In this document: positions 8,268 through 16,692 of the stretch, piece by piece
Layout of the letters: each line of letters begins with the position of its first letter
Numbering within the stretch: the first letter of the stretch is position 1
Origin: JAFGIN01 sp050301235
GTDB lineage: Bacteria > Fibrobacterota > Chitinivibrionia > Chitinivibrionales > Chitinispirillaceae
NCBI GenBank assembly: GCA_050301235.1
Contig: JBNKZD010000270.1
Span: 1 to 34,909, forward strand
Length of the DNA: 34,909 nucleotides
Direction: 5' to 3'
Notes under the pieces: generated by a model
What the model was told of the DNA's origin: nothing
Databases searched by the model: none
What the model saw: the letters and a program-made list of their open reading frames with translations, nothing else
Program-made: the position numbers and the translations under genes

Positions 8268-9830
8268 ATGGAAAAACAAAAACCGGGTATTAAACGGGCG
8301 TGTGATTTTATCATAAACACTGTTCGTCCGAAGTGTACAGATGGTGTTCTTCCTTCAATCAGGTTACTTGCAAAATCATCCGGCGTGTCTTTTGTGACCA
8401 TGTGGAAAGCGGTAAGAACTTTGACAGAATCAGGTTTGATCTCAAACAGACCTGATGGTAACCGGTTTGTTTTTGACAGTAAGAAAGAGCAGATATATTT
8501 CACCAGTTTAAATGTTGCCGGTGAGGTGGGGGTAGAGGGAAATGATCTTTTTACCAGCGTTCAGCAGAATATTACCGATAAGCTTTACAAAGATATAGTC
8601 TCCGGGCGATTTACAGCAAATGATAAGTTGCCCTCATGTAAAGAAATGCAATTAATGTACGGCGTGTCTTTTTCGACACTTAAAAAATCATTATCAGTTC
8701 TTGTTGATGAGCAGATACTCGAGCATAAAAGTAATGGATATTATATTCCTCCGCTTACAGGCAGTACCGGGCATGCCCGGATTGTGGCAATCGGTTGCGG
8801 ATGGGAAGATGGCAAAATCTGGGTTGACCATCAGGACAAAAATTATTTCCGGGCAATTGAATCAGAATGCATTCGTATGAATGTACAGCTGGATGTTGTT
8901 GTTCATTATCGGAACAATGGCCGGTTGCAATTTGTTCACAGCGCATCAGGTAAAGAGTATGATCTTGAGGAACGCTCTATTCTTGGGTACATTTTTATCG
9001 TTGCTAATCTTGACAGCGATCCGAACGAGGTTCTCGAACGGCTGGTAAGGTTAAAAAGAAGTGTTGCTGTTCTCGATGTCGTTGGGGGATGGAAGGTGCC
9101 CCAATCTGCACGAGGAAACCGATTTATCCAGTTATTTACAACGACAGCTTCCCAGCTGCCTGCAAAACGGGTTGCACAGTATCTTTTGAGTAAAGGTCAT
9201 AAACGTGTTGGCTTTTTTTCCCCTTTTCATAAAGCATTATGGTCAGAACGTCGGTTGTCAACTATTGATGAGATGTTTTCAAGAGCTGGATTTTCGAATG
9301 GAGTTGTACCGTTTGTACATGAAAATTATGCCTATCAATGGGATTATTTGAATAAAAATGAACAATATGAAGATCTTAGATCGCTGATTGGGCAGTATAA
9401 TCAATGGAAAAAGGAAGCCAGTGGGACTGTTTTTAAAAAATTCGGAACATCCGGTTACAATATCGTCAAGTATATTACTGAGTGGAACTGTGCCAGCAGC
9501 GAAATTTATGAGCATATGGAGCCTCTTTTTGCAAAAGCCCTGGAGGATCGGACGATGACAGCCTGGGTCATGGCAAATGATTTTACCGCAACGATGGGTA
9601 TGGATTTCCTCAAAGAGAAGAATGTTAAAATACCACAGGAACTTTCGGTGATCTCATTCGACAACACTATTGATGCCATGGAGTATCAATTAACATCATA
9701 CGATTTTAATAATTATGGGATTATCACGTTGATTTTACGATTTATTCTCGCCCCACATACCGTAAAAAAAGGACGCAAAGACGGGTGCATTGAAGTCGAT
9801 GGTGCACTAGTTGTCCGGCGTTCAAGCTGA
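8268..9830 (+). CDS. Transcriptional regulator with two GntR winged helices and a LacI-type sensor domain
   Basis: The 520-residue protein has a first winged helix at about 5-70 (LPSIRLLAKSSGVSFVTMWK, then LTESGLISN and a wing) and a second at about 95-160 (LPSCKEMQLMYGVSFSTLKK, then LVDEQILEH and a wing). From about 165 to the end it resembles the periplasmic-binding-protein fold of LacI/AraR regulators, with RVAQYLLSKGHKRVGFF, MANDFTATMGMDFL and VISFDNTIDA. AraR-type proteins normally have one GntR helix, so the tandem pair is unusual. It lies divergent to xylB and probably represses xylBA, and itself, until a sugar binds; xylose is the obvious candidate. Start: AGGGAG precedes ATG 8268 by five bases. 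In-frame GTG 8262 and ATG 8265 are less well spaced. Confidence 0.85.
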   Translation: MEKQKPGIKRACDFIINTVRPKCTDGVLPSIRLLAKSSGVSFVTMWKAVRTLTESGLISNRPDGNRFVFDSKKEQIYFTSLNVAGEVGVEGNDLFTSVQQNITDKLYKDIVSGRFTANDKLPSCKEMQLMYGVSFSTLKKSLSVLVDEQILEHKSNGYYIPPLTGSTGHARIVAIGCGWEDGKIWVDHQDKNYFRAIESECIRMNVQLDVVVHYRNNGRLQFVHSASGKEYDLEERSILGYIFIVANLDSDPNEVLERLVRLKRSVAVLDVVGGWKVPQSARGNRFIQLFTTTASQLPAKRVAQYLLSKGHKRVGFFSPFHKALWSERRLSTIDEMFSRAGFSNGVVPFVHENYAYQWDYLNKNEQYEDLRSLIGQYNQWKKEASGTVFKKFGTSGYNIVKYITEWNCASSEIYEHMEPLFAKALEDRTMTAWVMANDFTATMGMDFLKEKNVKIPQELSVISFDNTIDAMEYQLTSYDFNNYGIITLILRFILAPHTVKKGRKDGCIEVDGALVVRRSS

Positions 9831-9976
9831 AGACCGGGCGGCCCGAGCCTGTTCGTATTCCAGCCGTTACCTATAACTAATATATAGTCAGGATTGCTTC
9901 ATATTGCAAATGGAATGTAATTTGATTACTCATTTGTATTTGATTTTGATCTACCCAAAAATTTGAGCAGAGATTT

Positions 9977-10573
9977 ATGACTACATTTCTTCTGATTCGC
10001 CACGGCGAATGTGATACATCAGGCGTCATTTCCGGACATACCCGGGGATTCCATCTTACAATCAACGGTAAAAATCAGGCTGAAATGATGGCAAAGCGTT
10101 TAAAGAATATTCCGATCGCTGCTCTTTACAGTAGTCCGATAGAACGAGCAATGGAAACTGCCGCATTTATCGAAAATCAAAAAGATATAACTATGGAAAT
10201 CAGGAGTGAACTGATTGAAGTCAATTTCGGCGAATGGACAGGTATAAAAATGGCATCTCTTGCTGATAATCCACTTTGGAATAATTTTAATACTTTCAAG
10301 GGGGCATTTCGAATTCCAGGGGGTGAAATGATTGAAGAAATTGCATCCAGGATGTGTCGTTTTATTGAGGAGATTCGCAGGATGCATACTGGAATAATAG
10401 CAATTGTCAGTCATGGAGATCCGATTAAGACGGTTATTGCTCAATATACCGGTATTCCACTTGACTATATAATACGATTTGATATCCTGCCGGCATCGAT
10501 ATCGGTACTTCAAATCGATGATTATGGGGCTTGTCTTAACTGCCTTAATTCTACCGGAAAAATATCGTTGTGA
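9977..10573 (+). CDS. Histidine phosphatase family protein (first of two tandem copies)
   Basis: This is a cytoplasmic histidine acid phosphatase/phosphoglycerate-mutase-like enzyme of 198 residues. The N-terminal LIRHGECD carries the phospho-accepting His. YSSPIERAMETA, FGEWTG and the C-terminal VSHGDPIK with the second catalytic His are all present. Members of this branch (CobC, GpmB, SixA-like) act on varied phosphomonoesters, and the substrate cannot be read from sequence. A close relative lies 44 bases downstream on the same strand, indicating tandem duplication and probably co-transcription. The ribosome site is weak (AGAG four bases before ATG). The preceding 146 bases (9831-9976) hold a short GC-rich palindrome but no clear promoter. 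Confidence 0.88.
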   Translation: MTTFLLIRHGECDTSGVISGHTRGFHLTINGKNQAEMMAKRLKNIPIAALYSSPIERAMETAAFIENQKDITMEIRSELIEVNFGEWTGIKMASLADNPLWNNFNTFKGAFRIPGGEMIEEIASRMCRFIEEIRRMHTGIIAIVSHGDPIKTVIAQYTGIPLDYIIRFDILPASISVLQIDDYGACLNCLNSTGKISL

Positions 10574-10617
10574 TCGTATACCATAATCGTCAAATTAATC
10601 AAGGTACTTGAAAAAAT

Positions 10618-11229
10618 ATGATAGAAACAACATTTCTTCTTATTCGGCATGGAAATATTGAAATGTCTGACCATATACCAGGCAGACTTCCGGGAATATA
10701 TCTGAGTCCGCATGGAAGCAGGCAGGCTCTTGATATTGTGCATATTCTGGAGAACATCAGGATTGATGCAATCTACTCAAGTCCTCTTGATAGAACGATT
10801 GAGACTGCTTTACCCCTTGCTCATGATCGAGGGTTGACCGTCGTATCTGAAGATGCTTTTCTGGAAGCTGATGATGGGGAGTGGACTGGAAAACGCTTTG
10901 ATGAACTTGAAAATGACCCCAGCTGGAAACAGTTCCACACATTTCGCAATGGCTGCATTATTCCCGGAGGTGAATTGATGGTAGAAGTTCAGTCAAGGAT
11001 GGTGAGTAAAATAATGAGCTTGCAGGAAAAGCATCAAGGACAGAACGTTGCAATATTCAGCCATAATGACTCGATTAAATCAGTGCTGGCCTTCTTTCTT
11101 GGAGTTTCACTCGATATGTTTTTACGTATCAGAATTGATACAGGATCAATCAGTATAATCGTGGTCAGCCCCGATTGTGCTTTTGTGAAAGGTATTAATA
11201 TTACAAACATTTTGCAGTTAGGTAGCTGA
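10618..11229 (+). CDS. Histidine phosphatase family protein (second of two tandem copies)
   Basis: This 203-residue paralog of the preceding gene shares the opening TTFLLIRHG and the YSSP(I/L)(E/D)R segment, DGEWTGK and the PGGE motif. In the second active-site motif it reads FSHNDSIK in place of SHGDPIK: the catalytic His is kept, but the neighbouring Gly is Asn and Pro is Ser. It is therefore probably active, perhaps on a different substrate. The two genes have diverged well beyond recent duplication, with similar length and collinear motifs. No good Shine-Dalgarno lies close to ATG 10618 (AAGG is 13 bases away), so translation may depend on coupling with the first gene. It converges on the M23 peptidase gene with only 18 bases between the stops and no clear terminator. 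Confidence 0.87.
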   Translation: MIETTFLLIRHGNIEMSDHIPGRLPGIYLSPHGSRQALDIVHILENIRIDAIYSSPLDRTIETALPLAHDRGLTVVSEDAFLEADDGEWTGKRFDELENDPSWKQFHTFRNGCIIPGGELMVEVQSRMVSKIMSLQEKHQGQNVAIFSHNDSIKSVLAFFLGVSLDMFLRIRIDTGSISIIVVSPDCAFVKGINITNILQLGS

Positions 11230-11247
11230 ATTAAATCAAAAAAAAAA

Positions 11248-12408
11248 TTATTCAGGTTCGAATGCTTGTATCAGCTTGATCGGATCATAATAAATCGATG
11301 TATCGGTATCATATCCGACAAGTTGTGCGCGTTTAAAAGGCTTTCGTATGATACCTAGATGAACATGTGCCCAGTAACCTCCATTTTCATAAGTAACTGA
11401 ATTTCCAATCTGTCCGATTTTTTGACCTGTATACACCATTTCCCCAACATTGATCGATAAAAATCTTGAAAGATGACCATAGATTATCGTTATTGTATCA
11501 TTGTCTGGCAGGCAGGATTCGATTGCTACGAGAGTTCCCCAGGATACATCATGTGATATTTTTTTTACTACACCGTTTGAGATGGAATGGACCGCGACTC
11601 CTTCAAAAAACCAGGCACCATCATAACCTACGTGCGATATAAACCCATGATTATTCGCAAATGTGCCCGCTTTGGGAGCATGTTTCACTCTATGGTGAAA
11701 TTGCTGAACAGGAAATATTAAAATCGATGAACTATCATAATGATGCGTTGAAGTATCGGTTTCAGAATACACATACTTGTCAATATACGCTACATCTTTA
11801 TTATAGAAGAACTTAAGTTTTTTAGGTTTTGATTGATAATACTGCGGAAGGTAGGATATGTTATTGACATACCCACCTTTTTTAATGGCGCTGATAGAGG
11901 CTTTTAACGTTTCCTTGATATAATCATTCGTTTCATTCTCAAGCATTTGCTGAAGTACCGGAATGGAATCTGGTCCAGCGAGAAATCCATATGCATTGAC
12001 AGCACATTCACGAATTATATCATTCTTTGAATGTAAATATGGTGCAATTACTGGCAGATTCCCGGAATCTTCAATTTGTGTCACAGCATTAATAAACCAG
12101 ATTTTTATAAGGTCATTGTGTGCTGAATCGGAAATAAATTTTTGCCAGAGAGGAATAAACTGAGATGACCTGTACCGAAAAATCATATACAGATCTTTTT
12201 TCAGATTAAAAGTATTCTTTTTAAGTTCTTCCTCGATTCTCCGATGAGCACGGAGCCCTTGAGATCCGATGTATCCGGGAGTGTTTTCAAGCATGCGAAT
12301 AGATGTGTCAATTACAATCTTTTGTTCAAATGAATCAGAGGATATCACCGGTAATGGACCAAGTAATGAAAGGATAAAACCATAAAAAAGTCTTTTTTTT
12401 AATTCCAT
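11248..12408 (-). CDS. Secreted M23 (LytM-type) peptidase with HEAT-like repeats
   Basis: The 386-residue protein has a signal peptide (KRLFYGFILSLLGPLPVISS). A helical HEAT-like region follows at about 85-180 (e.g. IIRECAVNAYGFLAGPDSIPVLQQML), with an LytM/M23 zinc metallopeptidase domain at about 235-370. The M23 signature is complete: HVGYD with the first His and Asp, SNGVV, IYGHLS, GQKIGQIGNS, and the HxH motif AHVHLG. Such enzymes cut peptide crosslinks of peptidoglycan in the periplasm, and HEAT repeats may bind a partner. The DNA track frame is open to an ATG at 12450, but AGAG lies seven bases before ATG 12406-12408. The longer N-terminus overlaps a REP-like repeat and hides the signal peptide, so the shorter start is chosen. 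Confidence 0.85.
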   Translation of the reverse strand: MELKKRLFYGFILSLLGPLPVISSDSFEQKIVIDTSIRMLENTPGYIGSQGLRAHRRIEEELKKNTFNLKKDLYMIFRYRSSQFIPLWQKFISDSAHNDLIKIWFINAVTQIEDSGNLPVIAPYLHSKNDIIRECAVNAYGFLAGPDSIPVLQQMLENETNDYIKETLKASISAIKKGGYVNNISYLPQYYQSKPKKLKFFYNKDVAYIDKYVYSETDTSTHHYDSSSILIFPVQQFHHRVKHAPKAGTFANNHGFISHVGYDGAWFFEGVAVHSISNGVVKKISHDVSWGTLVAIESCLPDNDTITIIYGHLSRFLSINVGEMVYTGQKIGQIGNSVTYENGGYWAHVHLGIIRKPFKRAQLVGYDTDTSIYYDPIKLIQAFEPE

Positions 12409-12444
12409 AATTAAGCTCTTTTTTTTGAATATAGTATGCGGTAA

Positions 12445-12526
12445 TCGCAAAAGGATGCGAAGTTATCCGCTTCCCCCTCTCCATTCCCAATGGAGAGGGG
12501 GATCAAGGGGGTGAGGCGATTTGCGA
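12445..12526. repeat. REP-like intergenic palindrome
   Basis: A perfect 14-bp GC-rich stem (12472-12485 with 12489-12502, 3-base loop) is followed by AAGGGGGTGAGG. Outer short arms TCGCAAA (12445-12451) and TTTGCGA (12520-12526) enclose it. Palindromes of this CCCCCTCTCC...GGAGAGGGGG...GGGGGTGAGG type are dispersed in many bacterial genomes, usually as non-autonomous repeats. It sits between the divergent M23 peptidase and aminotransferase genes, and no T-tract follows it on either strand. Confidence 0.75.
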
Positions 12527-12630
12527 ATATCGTGGAGTATAAGTTTAATACTTCACCATCAAATTTACACAATTTCATCACTCATAATTTATGTTTATAT
12601 TGTTTATTTTGAAAATTAAAGGAGTTAACA

Positions 12631-13791
12631 ATGCCTTTTCTCAGCGATAGAGTATCTCATTTCACCGAATCGGTTATTCGACAGATGACCAGAATCGCAA
12701 ATGCCAGTGGTGCAATCAACCTTTCACAAGGGTTTCCAGATTTTGATCCTCCAAGTGAACTAACCAATGCACTTACAAATACAGCTTCAAACGGACCTCA
12801 TCAATACGCGGTCACCTGGGGAGCTCCAAACTTTCGCAACGCACTGGCATCAAAAGCATCAAGGTTCATGGGAATACCTGTCGATCCGGAGCGAAATATC
12901 GTTGTAACCTGTGGCAGTACTGAAGCCATGATTGCCTCGATGCTGGCTGTCTGCAATCCTGATGATAAGGTAATAGTTTTTGCACCTTTTTATGAAAATT
13001 ACACTGCAGATACAATACTCAGTGGCGCACAGCCGATTTATGTTCATCTCAGACCTCCATCATTTACTTTTGATTTAAATGAACTGAAGAAAGCTTTTGA
13101 GCAGAAGCCCAAAGCTCTTATACTATGCAATCCCTCCAATCCCAGCGGTAAGGTGTTTTCCCGTGAGGAACTGTCTGTCATTGCTGAGCTTGCAATAAAA
13201 TATGATACATTTGTCATTACTGACGAAGTGTATGAACATATTGTCTATGCGCCTGATACTCACACATACTTGACTTCACTACCGGATATGTTTGAAAGGA
13301 CAATCTCCTGCAGCTCCTTGTCAAAAACCTATTCGATTACCGGATGGAGGCTGGGGTATGTGATTGCGCCTCCCCGTATTATTGATGCGATCAGGAAAGT
13401 GCATGATTTCCTTACCGTTGGGGCAGCAGCACCACTTCAGGAGGCGGCTGTTACCGCACTTGAATTTCCCGATAGCTACTATCAGGATCTTTTGATGAAA
13501 TATACCGGGTATCGGGATATTTTCCTTTCTTATCTTGAAAAGGCAGGTTTGCAGTATACCCGTCCGGATGGCGCTTATTATGTATTGGTCGATATTGCAG
13601 AGTTCTGTGATGATGATACGACATTCTGTAAATGGCTTGCAGAAAAGGGTGGGGTTGCGGCTGTACCGGGTTCCAGCTTTTTCCGCGAACCGGTGCGAAA
13701 TCTTATCCGTTTTCATTTTGCCAAGAAAGCAGAGACACTTCATGCGGCAGGGGAGAGGATTATGAAAATAAGGAAGTTGTGGAATAGCTGA
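12631..13791 (+). CDS. Class I PLP-dependent aminotransferase
   Basis: This 386-residue cytoplasmic fold-type I aminotransferase shows LSQGFPDFDPP at 31-41 (substrate loop) and CGSTEAM at 95-100 (PLP phosphate contact). It also has NPSNPSG at 167-173 with N170, D198 in ITDEVYEH, the Schiff-base lysine K232 in SSLSKTYS, then GWRLGY. The carboxylate-binding Arg is in NLIRFHF near 368. The SQGFPDF opening is typical of the branch that includes kynurenine/glutamine and methionine aminotransferases, so an aromatic or methionine-type amino acid is likely, but the substrate is not settled. Start: ATG 12631 has AAGGAG six bases upstream. It is monocistronic by appearance, with the M23 gene divergent and a small minus-strand gene converging at 13831. 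Confidence 0.93.
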   Translation: MPFLSDRVSHFTESVIRQMTRIANASGAINLSQGFPDFDPPSELTNALTNTASNGPHQYAVTWGAPNFRNALASKASRFMGIPVDPERNIVVTCGSTEAMIASMLAVCNPDDKVIVFAPFYENYTADTILSGAQPIYVHLRPPSFTFDLNELKKAFEQKPKALILCNPSNPSGKVFSREELSVIAELAIKYDTFVITDEVYEHIVYAPDTHTYLTSLPDMFERTISCSSLSKTYSITGWRLGYVIAPPRIIDAIRKVHDFLTVGAAAPLQEAAVTALEFPDSYYQDLLMKYTGYRDIFLSYLEKAGLQYTRPDGAYYVLVDIAEFCDDDTTFCKWLAEKGGVAAVPGSSFFREPVRNLIRFHFAKKAETLHAAGERIMKIRKLWNS

Positions 13792-13830
13792 CAGATCGAA
13801 TAGTACCTGCGGATAGTAGTGACACCCTTT

Positions 13831-14082
13831 CTATCGATGAGAACACCCAGGCCAGAAGCATGGTCTTCTTTTCCCATTGAGAAGATCACTGCACAATCTC
13901 TCAATATGCTCCTTTCTGGTTTCAGGTTTTTTTACGGAAATAACCCAGCAGATCCACTCATTGAGTGCATGTGGTGTAAGTCTGTTCCAGCGTTCAAGAA
14001 CATCTGGGGCGCCTGCAAGCAGATTTTTTAAATCATCCGGAATTTCATGCACAACACCAGTCGCAATATTGTTTTCAACCAT
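13831..14082 (-). CDS. Small YdeI/OmpD-associated-family protein
   Basis: This 83-residue protein contains VVHEIPDDLKNLLAGAPDVLERWNRL, ALNEWICWVISVKK, TRKEHIERL and the C-terminal GKRRPCFWPGCSHR. That arrangement is characteristic of a widespread family of roughly 80-residue stand-alone proteins annotated as YdeI/OmpD-associated; the biochemical role is unknown. No signal peptide is present, so it is probably cytoplasmic. Start: GAGAGG lies seven bases before ATG 14080-14082. Stop is TAG 13831-13833. It is antisense to no other real gene and converges with the aminotransferase (39-base gap). Its upstream region contains a heptamer tandem repeat. Confidence 0.85.
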   Translation of the reverse strand: MVENNIATGVVHEIPDDLKNLLAGAPDVLERWNRLTPHALNEWICWVISVKKPETRKEHIERLCSDLLNGKRRPCFWPGCSHR

Positions 14083-14108
14083 GTTCTCACCTCTCTTAAC
14101 TCTTCACT

Positions 14109-14137
14109 CCTGAACCCCTGAACCCTGAACCCTGAAC
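14109..14137. repeat. Tandem heptamer repeat (CCTGAAC)4
   Basis: Four copies of CCTGAAC lie at 14109-14115, 14117-14123, 14124-14130 and 14131-14137, with one extra C after the first. The array starts 27 bases upstream of the start of the small YdeI-type gene, so copy-number slippage could in principle affect its promoter. Confidence 0.85.
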
Positions 14138-14244
14138 GATAAATCAGTATTTTCGTGAATATTACTATCAGATATATTAAATTATTGAATAGAGCTCATT
14201 TTTAGAAACAAATCATCATCACGCTATACAAAAAAGGAATGGTC

Positions 14245-15075
14245 ATGAAACTTCAACCAATATTTAATATCATGTGCACTGTACTACTGTTTACTGGTTT
14301 TTCACCCGATGCAGCTGAACCAAAACAGGGGACATGGAAGCTGATTCAGGTCAGGGGAATGTTAACAGAACCGAACTGGTTTAACAATCATTGCGAATTG
14401 ATTACTTTTTATGGTAATCTTGCTGATTACTTTATTAACGGAGAGCATAAATTCAGCGGAGATGTGGATAGCCTGATTCTAAAATATTATAAACTGTGCA
14501 CTTTGAGTGTTGCTGGGGATACATTGCGGCTCACACGTGCCCAGGAGCAGGAGGATGTTCCATTTTCATGGGAGTGGGTGAGGTATTCTGATTCTCTGCT
14601 CAATATCGATGGAACATGGCGCTGGATAGAAACAATTGGTGGTATAGCCGGAACAACCCGGACCCGGTCTGATTATTTTAGAATACTTAAGGCAAGTGGC
14701 AGTAATATTGTAAATACCGTTAATGATTCAATCGTTTTTTCCGGTAATCGGGATAGTTTATTCAGCACTTCCAGAACCCCCTACAATTGGATAATTGTCG
14801 CTGACACACTCATTGCATTTCAGAAACCACAATGCTGTGATATTCCTTACATCTATAAATGGATCAGATGGGTATCCGGACAAACTGGAGTACGGGTTTC
14901 AAACAGGTTTACAGCTGTTTCTGAAAATGAAAAGCAGATGTATTTTGATATCAGGGGAAGAAAAATTGCTCAGAGAAATAGATCTTCAAGCAGTATTCTT
15001 TTACTGTATAATAAAAATTCAATGAAAAGCATTGTCAATCTGCAAACAGATAGATCGTCAGTTCTTAGAAGATAG
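14245..15075 (+). CDS. Secreted protein with two lipocalin-like repeats, function unknown
   Basis: This 276-residue protein has a signal peptide (IFNIMCTVLLFTGFSPDAA). Two similar halves follow: GTWKLIQVRGML near 29 and GTWRWIETIGGI near 122, each running about 90 residues of beta-strand pattern and closing with W(E/K)W(V/I)R. This suggests a duplicated lipocalin-like or META-like small barrel. The end (MYFDIRGRKIAQ, then ILLLYNK) resembles the C-terminal sorting tails of other secreted proteins in the window. Start: the first in-frame ATG (14239) directly abuts AAGGA, whereas ATG 14245 has the correct six-base spacing. The GH10 gene begins 41 bases after the stop, so the two are probably co-transcribed. 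No enzymatic motif is seen. Confidence 0.7.
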   Translation: MKLQPIFNIMCTVLLFTGFSPDAAEPKQGTWKLIQVRGMLTEPNWFNNHCELITFYGNLADYFINGEHKFSGDVDSLILKYYKLCTLSVAGDTLRLTRAQEQEDVPFSWEWVRYSDSLLNIDGTWRWIETIGGIAGTTRTRSDYFRILKASGSNIVNTVNDSIVFSGNRDSLFSTSRTPYNWIIVADTLIAFQKPQCCDIPYIYKWIRWVSGQTGVRVSNRFTAVSENEKQMYFDIRGRKIAQRNRSSSSILLLYNKNSMKSIVNLQTDRSSVLRR

Positions 15076-15116
15076 AATTATTGTCTGATGGCAATTTTCA
15101 CCGCAGGAGTTGTTTT

Positions 15117-16409
15117 ATGGTACATCGTACAATCAGGCTTAGACGATTATGTGGTTCTTTTAACGATTGTAAGTATCAGTTCTTATTGCCATTCCTCACT
15201 ATTATGTTTCTCACCATCACTCTCTCCACAGCTCAACCAGCAAAGAACGCAAACAAATTTCTTGGAAATATAACCACACGAGGGCAGATACCAACCGATT
15301 TCATGGAATATTGGAATCACATAACCGGTGAAAACGAGAGTAAATGGTTGTCAGTCGAAGGATCCCGCAATGTGATGAACTGGACCGGATGTGATCGAAT
15401 CGCTTCTTTTGCACGGGAGAAGAAAATACCCTGGCGATTTCATTCGCTTTTTAACTACGGCAGTTATCCTGGATGGATGGCAAACATTCCCGATACTACT
15501 TTACTGAGAGAGATGGGGGAATGGATGGATTCTGCGGCTGCGAGATACCCTGATGTAACGATGATTGACGTATTCAACGAATGTTACGACCACAATCTTC
15601 CAGGTATTTTCAGAACTGCACTTGGTGGAAATGGTGTCACCGGTTTCGATTGGGCAATTAAAGCATTCAAAATGGCTCGTGAACGGTGGCCGCATGCACT
15701 ACTTATCTATAACGACTATGGTAATATTGAGTACGAGGCTAATATTAAGTGGACAATTGATCTTGTAACTACTTTGAAACAGGCGAATGCTCCGGTTGAT
15801 ATAATTGGATGCGAAGCTAATTTCATCATGAATCTTACTACTTCGAAGGTTAAAGCTAATATTGACAGAATAGCTGAAACCGGGCTTCCGGTATATATCA
15901 GTGCGTTTGAGATTGGCACTAATTCTGATTCGTTACAGGAAAGTTTAGTACGCGAAAAGTTTACCATGTTGTGGAATCATCCAAAGGTTATCGGAATAAC
16001 TTATTGGGGTTATATAGTTGGACAAACATGGCGCAGTGGTACCGGATTATTAACAGGTGAAGACGTTGAAAGGCCTGCTCTTACATGGTTGAAGAATTTT
16101 GTGAAAGATAATCCTAATCCACCCAACGATTTTCCTCATCTGCTGGATAAAACCACAAAAGTTAATTCACCCGTTATCTCTTCATATCATAACAATTTTC
16201 CGGTTAAAAGTATCGTAAAGGAAAGATTCGGTATATTCGACTTGCAGGGAAGGCATGTTGGCATATCTTGTGGTAATCCGGCTCTGTGCAATACACAGAA
16301 GATGCGTACGGCAAATGGATTGTATATGGTACAACTGGTTGACAGTGATAATAAATCAGCCGGTTTAAAGCCGGTTATTAGAATGAAATCAAATGTTAAT
16401 TCATTTTAA
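15117..16409 (+). CDS. GH10 family (xylanase-like) secreted protein with an altered active site
   Basis: The 430-residue protein has a long N-terminus with a signal peptide (FLLPFLTIMFLTITLSTA). A GH10 barrel runs from about 45 to 330: TGENESKW near 67-74, FHSLFNYGSYPGW at 108-120, acid/base E155 in IDVFNE, IYNDYG near 199-204, and WGYIVGQTW near 295. GH10 members normally cleave xylan. Here the residue at the nucleophile position is Ala263 (SAFEIG where SEYD or TELD is expected), and several subsite -1 residues also differ (see findings). Hydrolysis is therefore doubtful despite a preserved fold. The last 65 residues (FGIFDLQGRHVG...GLYMVQL) are a sorting-type tail. Start: AGGAG lies seven bases before ATG 15117; an upstream ATG at 15081 lacks this. 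Confidence 0.85.
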   Translation: MVHRTIRLRRLCGSFNDCKYQFLLPFLTIMFLTITLSTAQPAKNANKFLGNITTRGQIPTDFMEYWNHITGENESKWLSVEGSRNVMNWTGCDRIASFAREKKIPWRFHSLFNYGSYPGWMANIPDTTLLREMGEWMDSAAARYPDVTMIDVFNECYDHNLPGIFRTALGGNGVTGFDWAIKAFKMARERWPHALLIYNDYGNIEYEANIKWTIDLVTTLKQANAPVDIIGCEANFIMNLTTSKVKANIDRIAETGLPVYISAFEIGTNSDSLQESLVREKFTMLWNHPKVIGITYWGYIVGQTWRSGTGLLTGEDVERPALTWLKNFVKDNPNPPNDFPHLLDKTTKVNSPVISSYHNNFPVKSIVKERFGIFDLQGRHVGISCGNPALCNTQKMRTANGLYMVQLVDSDNKSAGLKPVIRMKSNVNSF

Positions 16410-16692
16410 TGAATGGCCAGGCAGATGCGGAGTAGTCTGTGTCTGGTGCATGGTGATTCAATAGTACAGGTATTTTATTTTTGTGATTGCGGATCTCTTA
16501 TCTATCATTTGAGTTTACTGTTTTCTGGTTAACTGAAATAATGGTGTCCCAAAAACGTTCAGAACAGTTCAATTTTGATCATTCACACAAAGCTGCTGTG
16601 CGTTTGTTGCTTTTTTTTGAATTCATGTGCTATTTTATGCTGGTGCATACGATTAAAACCAGAGCGATTACAAGGGAGGTACTTTGGATTTT

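Noticed and set aside
9829..9850. GC-rich palindrome after the regulator as a terminator
   Set aside because: CGGGC and GCCCG are separated by one base, too tight for a hairpin loop, and there is no T-run.
13321..13743. 140-codon frame antisense to the aminotransferase
   Set aside because: Fully overlaps a gene with all catalytic residues, and shows no recognisable protein family.
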